The notes under the pieces are model-generated. The model was not told the origin of the DNA. It did not search any database and worked only from the letters and a program-made list of their open reading frames with translations. Positions 15,182 to 21,497 of a stretch of 49,612 nt of DNA are shown one piece after another; the first letter of the stretch is position 1; the number at the start of each line of letters is the position of its first letter. The stretch comes from Psychrobacter sp. UBA3483 (GTDB lineage Bacteria > Pseudomonadota > Gammaproteobacteria > Pseudomonadales > Moraxellaceae), in contig NZ_DFQS01000041.1 of NCBI RefSeq assembly GCF_002377905.1, positions 1 to 49,612 on the forward strand. Reading direction: 5' to 3'. Made by a program: the position numbers and the translations under genes.

Positions 15182-16033
15182 ATGACCAAGCATTTTATCG
15201 TTATTGGCAATCCTATTGCCCACAGCAAATCCCCTGAAATCCATACGCAGTTTGCAGCGCAGGCAGGCTTAGAGATTAGCTATCAGCGCCAGTATTGCCC
15301 TGATGATGCAGCCAGTTTTACCGCGGTGATTGAGGCATTTTTTCAGGGCGGCGGCGTTGGTGCCAATGTGACTGTGCCCTTTAAGCAAGTGGCTTATGAG
15401 TGCTGCGCGGCGCGTGGCGGCTTGTCTGAGCACGCCAAGGTCGCAGGCGCTGTCAATACCTTACTGCTGAATAACGCGCTGTTAAAAAATGGCACGCCGA
15501 TAGCTGAGGCGATATATGGTGATAATACCGACGGCCAAGGGTTGGTCAATCACATGACAAGTTTAGATTGGCCGCTAAAGGGCGCACGCGTGGCAATAAT
15601 CGGCGCAGGCGGCGCGGCGCGCGGGGTGATATTGCCACTGATTGAAGCAGGTATCAGCGAGCTTACCCTTGCCAATCGTACATTGAACAAGGCGACAAAT
15701 TTGGTTAATGAGCTAAGCGCTGCAAGTGAGACGATTGCTAAGCAGCAGATTAACATCTGTAGCACTGAAACGCTAAGCGGTGAGTTTGATATCATCATCA
15801 ATGCCACCTCGATTGGTTTATCAGGTGATACGCTGCCACTTAGCGACGAGTTACACAGTCATTATGCTTACGATATGATGTATGGACGTGAGCTGCCGTT
15901 TTTGCAGCATTTTGCCAAACGCGGCGCACAAACGTCAGACGGTTATGGCATGCTTATCGGGCAGGCGGCGTTAAGTTTTAAGCGTTGGACGGGACACGCG
16001 ATTGATGTGGTAAAAGTCACTGATAGTTTATAA
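15182..16033 (+). CDS. aroE: shikimate dehydrogenase
   Basis: AroE reduces 3-dehydroshikimate with NADPH in the aromatic amino acid pathway. The 283 residues match the family. Signatures: GNPIAHSKSPEIH (shikimate-binding serines), NVTVPFKQ with the catalytic lysine, NTDGQGL with the catalytic aspartate, the NADP loop GAGGAARGV and NRT motif for the NADP phosphate (LANRTLNKA), and DGYGMLIGQAALSF at the end. A terminator follows and separates it from the convergent FUSC gene. The short insert LLNNALLKNGTPIAEAI near residue 100 is slightly longer than in E. coli. Confidence 0.97.
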   Translation: MTKHFIVIGNPIAHSKSPEIHTQFAAQAGLEISYQRQYCPDDAASFTAVIEAFFQGGGVGANVTVPFKQVAYECCAARGGLSEHAKVAGAVNTLLLNNALLKNGTPIAEAIYGDNTDGQGLVNHMTSLDWPLKGARVAIIGAGGAARGVILPLIEAGISELTLANRTLNKATNLVNELSAASETIAKQQINICSTETLSGEFDIIINATSIGLSGDTLPLSDELHSHYAYDMMYGRELPFLQHFAKRGAQTSDGYGMLIGQAALSFKRWTGHAIDVVKVTDSL

Positions 16034-16056
16034 GAGTATTGAAGGAATATATTAAA

Positions 16057-16090
16057 TAAGCCGTATGAGTCAGCTTCATACGGCTTTTTA
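16057..16090 (+). terminator. bidirectional terminator between aroE and the FUSC gene
   Basis: The stem AAGCCGTATGA / TCATACGGCTT with a 7-base loop is followed by TTTT(A) on the plus strand, with A residues before the stem. It lies between convergent genes. Confidence 0.88.
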
Positions 16091-16103
16091 TCAGCTAAAA
16101 AAT

Positions 16104-17255
16104 TTAGCTAAAACGCGCCAATAACCAATTCTCTAGCCGGCGCAGCGGCACGCGTAAATTGGTCGAATGCATCACCACTCCGCCGCTTAGCCCTACCACA
16201 CAACCAATCATGGTATCAAACAAACGTGCCAAAATGACTTCTTGATAAGCTTGCTCAGTAAACGGTAACCCACTGCCGTATTCAGCGATGAATATCGTCA
16301 GCGGCGTGATAAATATCACCGCCAAGCCATAATGGCGGTCGACCAAGGTTTCGATACACAGCATTAAGCCTAATATCGCCAGCGCCACGCCCCATATCGG
16401 CAAACCCCACGCCAGCATCCAACCTGCCAGCCCAACGCCAACCATAGTGCCAAGTAAACGATGTATTTGCTTAATCCACATGGTACGCAAATGAATACCT
16501 TGGATAATCAAAAAACAGCTGACCGCTGCCCAATAGGGATTTGATAAATTTAAGCTCAGCGCGATGACTAAGGATAGACTGACAAAACCGGCGACAATCA
16601 CACTCTCTGTTATGGTATCGGGCTCATAACTGTAGGTCGGCGTCGGTGTCGCTGGACGCGTCGCCAATAAAAACAGCGAATATAGCAGCGCCATCACCAA
16701 AGCAAAACCACTACCAAGCATCACCAAGCCTGTGGCCGGCATGACGTCTTCTAAAGGCAGGGGGATAAATAGCGCAATCGCTCCCGCCATCATCACAAAC
16801 AAACCTGCGGGCGGCGGCTGACGATAATAGCGCCCGAAAATTACAATACCAAACGCCATTAAAGTAAATATCGGCAATTTTAATGGCGGGATTTGCTGCG
16901 CTATCAGGCCGAGCGCAAAACATAGTGACATGGCAAAACCCCACGCCATCACTGTCACCAAACGAAACGGCAGCTTACCTGCTAACGGGGTATTTAAAAT
17001 GACCATCGCCCCTAGTGACGCTTTAATACCAGATGGCAGAGCATCAAAGTAGGCACCGACAAATACCGGAAAGCTAATGGTAATCGCGGCGATAATTGGC
17101 ATGTGCCACGGTCGCTTACTACGGTTAACGGTCAACAAATGATTGAGCTCACCATCAATGAGTTTTTTTATCCGTGTCAATACTGCCATTAGCCAAAATA
17201 TGGGCGTCGTTTTGTGCTGTGTTTGGTAGGCGAGATTGCGCTTTGGTGCGCTCAT
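16104..17255 (-). CDS. FUSC-family inner membrane protein
   Basis: The ATG at 17255, with AAAGGA 10 bases upstream, gives 383 residues; a GTG start ten codons earlier is possible but less likely. After a basic N-terminal region of about 50 residues there are about ten hydrophobic segments in two groups: PIIAAITISFPVFVG... to residue ~200, then SVIVAGFVSLSLVIALSL... The segment HLRTMWIKQIHRLLGTMVGVGLAGWM is the typical FUSC_2 signature found in aromatic-acid exporters (AaeB) and YccS-like proteins. It lacks the large cytoplasmic domain of AaeB. Export of small acids is known for some family members, but the substrate here cannot be told. No adjacent periplasmic adaptor gene is present. Confidence 0.85.
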   Translation of the reverse strand: MSAPKRNLAYQTQHKTTPIFWLMAVLTRIKKLIDGELNHLLTVNRSKRPWHMPIIAAITISFPVFVGAYFDALPSGIKASLGAMVILNTPLAGKLPFRLVTVMAWGFAMSLCFALGLIAQQIPPLKLPIFTLMAFGIVIFGRYYRQPPPAGLFVMMAGAIALFIPLPLEDVMPATGLVMLGSGFALVMALLYSLFLLATRPATPTPTYSYEPDTITESVIVAGFVSLSLVIALSLNLSNPYWAAVSCFLIIQGIHLRTMWIKQIHRLLGTMVGVGLAGWMLAWGLPIWGVALAILGLMLCIETLVDRHYGLAVIFITPLTIFIAEYGSGLPFTEQAYQEVILARLFDTMIGCVVGLSGGVVMHSTNLRVPLRRLENWLLARFS

Positions 17256-17699
17256 AATTGGTGTTCCTTTATCCTGTTTGGGCACGTAACTTATACACTT
17301 AGTGGTTGTTTTGCGCCTATCCTGCTATCTATACTGAAACTGACGCCAAAACTATGATGCTTTATAATAAAACTGGACTTAACAATCCCCGGTTATCGAT
17401 TTCTCATTCTTATTGATAACTTATATTTTTACTTTTTTTAATATATTATGAATATTAGTTATAAGTTGTATATTTGTGGCTATAGAAGATTTATACTGAC
17501 CTCAATGCTACAACAGCTGTTTTTTATCAAGGACGCCTTAACGGTTATCAAAATGGACAAGCTGTTCTTAATAAACCCAAATGACGACCTGTGATATTGT
17601 CTGCCTTTATCCCAAATAATTAAACACCCGTTTACATGAACCGTGGTTCAATTACTGAGCCGACAGTCTATGCTAACGAAACAATCAAAGAGAGCGACT
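17256..17699. other. divergent promoter region upstream of the acyl-CoA dehydrogenase gene
   Basis: This ~445-base, strongly AT-rich region holds the promoters of the FUSC and acyl-CoA dehydrogenase genes. It includes a spaced inverted repeat AACTTATA (17418-17425) / TATAAGTT (17460-17467) and a compact palindrome at 17637-17650 (listed separately). No gene is seen. Confidence 0.55.
17637..17650. promoter_or_regulatory. candidate operator palindrome upstream of acyl-CoA dehydrogenase
   Basis: TGAACC-GT-GGTTCA is a perfect 6+6 inverted repeat, 50 bases before the start codon. Its GAAC-N4-GTTC core is of the kind bound by TetR-type fatty-acid regulators such as PsrA (consensus roughly GAAAC-N2-4-GTTTC), but the match is not exact. 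Assignment to any regulator is inference. Confidence 0.45.
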
Positions 17700-19520
17700 A
17701 TGTTAACTTACAAAGCACCTTTGCGTGATATCAAGTTTTTGATCAATGATGTTTTTGATTTCCAAACGCATTATAAAGATTTGGACAATGGCGAGAACGC
17801 CGATCCTGAAACGGTCGATATGATTTTGCAGGGCATGGCGGATTTTGCCGAGAACGTCCTATCTCCTATCTATCAGCCAGCGGACGCAGAAGGCTGTCAT
17901 TTTGAAAATGGTGTGGTAACAACGCCAAAAGGCTTTAAAGAAGCTTATGATCAGTTCGTTGAAGGCGGCTGGCAAGGTATCTCGTACCCTGAAGAGTACG
18001 GCGGTATGAATTTACCGATGTCAATCAACCTTATCAAGGCTGAAATTATTGGTACAGCGAACTGGCCTTGGGCGATGTATCCTGGTCTATCAACCGGTTG
18101 TATCAACACCTTACTACAGTACGGTACCGACGAGCAAAAAGCGATTTATTTACCTAAATTGGTTGAAGGTACGTGGTCTGGCACCATGTGTTTGACTGAG
18201 CCGCAGTGTGGTACTGACTTGGGTCAGGTGAAATCAAAAGCCATCCCGCAAGATGATGGTACTTATAAAATCAGTGGTACTAAGATTTTTATCTCAAGTG
18301 GCGAGCATGACTTAACCGATAACATCGTGCATATCGTTTTAGCCCGTCTACCAAATGCGCCAGAAGGCACCCGCGGTATCTCACTATTTATCGTACCAAA
18401 ATTCTTGCCAAATGCTGAAGGTGAAGCGGGTGAGCGTAATGGCGTGGTTTGTGGTTCTATCGAGCACAAAATGGGCATCAGCTCATCGTCGACTTGTGTT
18501 TTAAACTTCGATGACGCAGTTGGTTACTTAATCGGTGAGCCAAACAAAGGCTTGAAAGCGATGTTCACCTTTATGAACACTGCACGTATCGGTACCGGTA
18601 TCCAAGGTTTGGCGCACACTGAGCTGTCTTTCCAAAACGCCCTACCATATGCGAAAGACCGTCGCTCTATGCGCACTTTATCAGGTACCAAAGACCCTGA
18701 AAAAGTGGCTGATGCGATTATTCATCATGCCGACGTACGCCGTATGCTCTTAACTCAAAAAGCCTTTGCTGAAGGCGGTCGCTCGATGATTTATCACTCA
18801 GCGCGCTATGCTGATAAAATGTCGCAAGGCGTTGCCAATGGTGATGACGCTGAGTTTGAAAAATGGGATGATAAATTGGGCTTTTATACGCCTATCCTAA
18901 AAGGCTTTTTAACTGAGCTTGGTATTGAAGCGGCCAAACACGGTCAGCAAGTTTACGGTGGTCACGGCTACATCAAAGAATGGGGCATGGAGCTTATCGC
19001 TCGTGATGCTCGTATTGCGACGATGTACGAAGGTACTACGGGCGTACAGGCGCTTGATTTACTCGGTCGTAAAGTTATCTTGCAATCTAAAGGTAAAATC
19101 ATCCGTGATTACACCTCAAGCATCATGAAATGGTGCGGCGAGTATGCGCTTGATAAAGACATGCGTAAATTCGTTTGGGCGCTAACCAAGCTATGTGCCG
19201 AGTGGAACACCTTGACTGTGCGCTTGATGCTGATGGCACGTAAAGACCGTGAAATCATCTCTGCGGCATCAGAAGATTTCTTGATGTACTCAGGCTACGT
19301 GATGATGGGTTATCACTGGGCACGTATGGCAGCGGTCGCTTATGACAAGCTTAAAAATGGCGGTACTGAATCACCAGAATTCTACAAAGCTAAGATTCAA
19401 ACGGCTGAATTTTACTTTGATAAAATTTTACCACGTACCTCAGGCCATGCCGAAAGTATGGTCGCCCCAAGCGAAAGCATGACGGCAATGGAAATCGATA
19501 ACTTTGCTTTCCTAGACTAA
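17700..19520 (+). CDS. acyl-CoA dehydrogenase, FadE5-like large form
   Basis: This FAD enzyme makes the trans-2 double bond of acyl-CoAs, the first step of beta-oxidation. The ATG at 17700 has AAAGAGAG upstream and gives 606 residues; the open frame extends 19 codons further without a good site. Residues ~30-450 have the acyl-CoA dehydrogenase fold: GGWQGISYPEEYGG, MCLTEPQCGTDLGQVKSKA, the FAD-binding middle domain, and YGGHGYIKEWGMEL followed by ARIATMYEGTTGVQALDLLGRK, where the Glu of YEGTTG is the catalytic base in this subfamily. A further ~120-residue helical C-terminal domain follows (MMGYHWARMA). Length and C-terminal domain place it in the FadE5/long-form group, not the 380-residue group. 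Confidence 0.95.
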   Translation: MLTYKAPLRDIKFLINDVFDFQTHYKDLDNGENADPETVDMILQGMADFAENVLSPIYQPADAEGCHFENGVVTTPKGFKEAYDQFVEGGWQGISYPEEYGGMNLPMSINLIKAEIIGTANWPWAMYPGLSTGCINTLLQYGTDEQKAIYLPKLVEGTWSGTMCLTEPQCGTDLGQVKSKAIPQDDGTYKISGTKIFISSGEHDLTDNIVHIVLARLPNAPEGTRGISLFIVPKFLPNAEGEAGERNGVVCGSIEHKMGISSSSTCVLNFDDAVGYLIGEPNKGLKAMFTFMNTARIGTGIQGLAHTELSFQNALPYAKDRRSMRTLSGTKDPEKVADAIIHHADVRRMLLTQKAFAEGGRSMIYHSARYADKMSQGVANGDDAEFEKWDDKLGFYTPILKGFLTELGIEAAKHGQQVYGGHGYIKEWGMELIARDARIATMYEGTTGVQALDLLGRKVILQSKGKIIRDYTSSIMKWCGEYALDKDMRKFVWALTKLCAEWNTLTVRLMLMARKDREIISAASEDFLMYSGYVMMGYHWARMAAVAYDKLKNGGTESPEFYKAKIQTAEFYFDKILPRTSGHAESMVAPSESMTAMEIDNFAFLD

Positions 19521-19551
19521 GACTGCCTCACAATTGAGCAATAATTAACAA

Positions 19552-19583
19552 GAAAAGCGCCTATTCATTAGGCGCTTTTTTAT
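19552..19583 (+). terminator. terminator of the acyl-CoA dehydrogenase gene
   Basis: The stem AAAGCGCCTA / TAGGCGCTTT with a TTCAT loop, followed by a T run (TTTTTTAT), lies 32 bases after the stop codon. Confidence 0.92.
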
Positions 19584-19667
19584 GTTTAATGAAAAGTCGG
19601 AGAAGATAATAGAACCATAGTTATCAAGTAATAGACAGCTGATAAACCATAATTTAATAAGGAAGCA

Positions 19668-20147
19668 ATGATGTTGTCGATTAATAGACAAACCACTTTA
19701 TCAGGTGCCCGAGCGCTAAAAACGCTATTATTGAGTGCCGCATTAATCAGCGTTGGCGCCAATAGTGCGTTGGCTAAAACTAGCGACACCCCCATTCATT
19801 TTGCCAAAGGCGCTATTAGTAGTGTTGTTACTGGTAAATTAAATCCTAAAGAACAGGAGCGTTGGTATCGTTTTAATGCTGCCGCTGCGCAATATACCAT
19901 CATTAATATTGCGCCACTTGCTGGCACGCCTGAGACCGCCAATGTCGGCGTCTTGCATATGCCAAATGGCACGCAAGATGGCACCAAAGGCGGGATTATT
20001 TATCAAGGCTGCTTACCGGCAACTGGCGAATATCGCTTACGTATCGCCCGCAATTTGATGGCGACTCAGGGTAAAACCGCTGGTTATAAGGCGGAGGTGA
20101 TGGTATTGCCTACATTTGCCAGTAAGTCGTTATGCGAAACTAAATAG
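19668..20147 (+). CDS. secreted protein resembling the g-type lysozyme inhibitor PliG
   Basis: The 159-residue protein has a signal peptide ending at NSALA (about residue 35). The mature part reads as one beta-sandwich domain: HFAKGAISSVVTGKL, ERWYRFNAAAAQYTIINI, a mid-region GGIIYQGCLPATGEYRLRIA RN, and KTAGYKAEVMVL. This order (F-x-K-G, Y-x-F-x-A, LPA-x-G-x-Y-x-LR, R-N, KT-x-x-Y) follows E. coli PliG, the periplasmic inhibitor of goose-type lysozyme, and more widely the PPC-type sandwich. Two cysteines (GCLP and the SLCETK end) could form a disulfide. Two adjacent ATGs share an AAGGAAG site. The secreted call is firm, the PliG relation is inferred from memory of the family. Confidence 0.7.
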   Translation: MMLSINRQTTLSGARALKTLLLSAALISVGANSALAKTSDTPIHFAKGAISSVVTGKLNPKEQERWYRFNAAAAQYTIINIAPLAGTPETANVGVLHMPNGTQDGTKGGIIYQGCLPATGEYRLRIARNLMATQGKTAGYKAEVMVLPTFASKSLCETK

Positions 20148-20152
20148 CTTGT

Positions 20153-20218
20153 AAGTGATTCTTATAATAAGTAACTCTTATAATAAGTAACTCTTATAAT
20201 AAGTGACCCTTATAAGTA
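20153..20218. repeat. 16-bp tandem repeat of a short palindrome, about 3.5 copies
   Basis: The unit CTTATAATAAGTAACT starts at 20161, 20177 and 20193 (third copy ends GTGACC), with partial copies at both edges. Each unit contains the palindrome CTTAT-A-ATAAG. It lies between the convergent PliG-like and tautomerase genes. Confidence 0.93.
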
Positions 20219-20232
20219 GTTGAGGCTCGCGT

Positions 20233-20604
20233 TTAGCTCAGCATTTTTTTATGATAAATCGCGCTGAGCTCTTCGACCTCAACACAGATTTGGATGTCGG
20301 CGCGTCCTGATTGCTGTGTGTTCAAGCGCTCCTCTATAGCAGCCGTCAATAATTCAGCAAGTTGATGCCGAATGACCTCGTCACGGCCGCTCATAATTTT
20401 TAGATGCGCATAAACAAAGCCGTTGCGCTGCTCATCGTCTGTCACCCCAACCAAAAACGTTTCAATCGGTACGATGCGCGCTTTGATATCGGTAGGTTTA
20501 CCAAAATGTCCACTGTCCCATAGCGCTTGATTTAATGCTTTTAGAAATGATTCTTCATGAGCAATCATGACGTTCGGCGTCACTTGAATGGTTAAATGCG
20601 GCAT
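20233..20604 (-). CDS. 5-carboxymethyl-2-hydroxymuconate isomerase-like tautomerase
   Basis: The 123-residue protein belongs to the CHMI branch of the tautomerase (MIF) superfamily. After removal of Met1 the N-terminal Pro2 (MPHLTIQ) would be the catalytic base. Further signatures are SGHFGKPTDIKARI, FVYAHLKIMSGRD (near 63-75) and DIQICVEVEELSAIYHKK. CHMI acts in homoprotocatechuate (4-hydroxyphenylacetate) degradation, but no other hpa gene is nearby, so the natural substrate here is open. An AAGGAT site lies 9 bases before the ATG. Confidence 0.87.
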   Translation of the reverse strand: MPHLTIQVTPNVMIAHEESFLKALNQALWDSGHFGKPTDIKARIVPIETFLVGVTDDEQRNGFVYAHLKIMSGRDEVIRHQLAELLTAAIEERLNTQQSGRADIQICVEVEELSAIYHKKMLS

Positions 20605-20715
20605 GGGTAATATCCTTATTTAAAAATAGCAAATCTGCTAATAAGCAGCGCAAACACTATTGAGAGCAAATGACAAAGGCGCAGAATAAACGGCGTGTAA
20701 AATTCTTCTTAAATA

Positions 20716-21204
20716 CTAATCATCGATGATATCTGCAAAGCGCGCGTCAAGGCTGGTCGCTAATTGCTCAGGTGGCAACTCAATCTCTAGACCTCGGCGA
20801 CCGCCACTCACATAGATAGTTGCCTGCTCCTGCGCTGCGGCATGGATAAGCGTCGGTAAGCGCTTTTTTTGCCCCAATGGGCTAACGCCGCCGAGCACAT
20901 AACCCGTCGACCGTTCGACCAATTTAGGTTCAGCCATTTGTACTTTTTTGCAAGCCAGCATTTTAGTGCTCGATAGAGCCTTTGCCATTTTTTTAAAATT
21001 TAGGGTTTTATCGACCGGCAAAATCGCTACGGCCAGCGCGCCTGCGTCGGTTGTCACCACCAAGGTTTTAAACACTCGCTCGGCAGTAATACTCAGTTTT
21101 TCTACTGCTTCTAGTCCGAAAGAGGCGGCGGTGCTGTCGTGAGTATATTCATGCAACTTATAATCCAGGTTGCGCTGTTTGGCAAGTTTGATAGCAGGGG
21201 TCAT
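20716..21204 (-). CDS. ybaK: Cys-tRNA(Pro)/Cys-tRNA(Cys) deacylase YbaK
   Basis: YbaK hydrolyses mischarged Cys-tRNA(Pro), a trans-editing factor in translation. The 162 residues match the family. Features: VFKTLVV with the catalytic Lys46, VLPVDKTLNFKKMAKAL-type segment at 62-77, GYVLGGVSPLGQKKRLPTLI (101-120) and YVSGGRRGLEIELPPEQL. The ATG at 21204 has a poor ribosome site but gives the standard N terminus TPAIKLAKQRNLDY. It stands alone, with its own 110-base spacer to the tautomerase gene downstream. Confidence 0.95.
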   Translation of the reverse strand: MTPAIKLAKQRNLDYKLHEYTHDSTAASFGLEAVEKLSITAERVFKTLVVTTDAGALAVAILPVDKTLNFKKMAKALSSTKMLACKKVQMAEPKLVERSTGYVLGGVSPLGQKKRLPTLIHAAAQEQATIYVSGGRRGLEIELPPEQLATSLDARFADIIDD

Positions 21205-21497
21205 AATATTTTGGCTTAGAATAATGAAGTTAAAAGATAAAATTCCAGATAGATTTGAATGTAAATATTTTACTTTAGTCCCTTACAGTATTGCGCGAAA
21301 TCGCAGATTTTTCTACCTCTGACTTTAAATAATTTCACCTTTTAACGCTTGGCTCGTCAAATATTCTTTGGCATTTAAACCAGCATTCTATGCCGTTATG
21401 AGACTAATATTGGCAGTATATACAGACACTATATATCGCTTTGATGGCTTTTATGGCATCATAAGCTCACCATATTTGACTAATTTTGATACTGATT

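Noticed and set aside
20233..20604. Part of an aromatic degradation island
   Set aside because: The neighbours (PliG-like protein, ybaK, plsB) have no link to aromatic catabolism.
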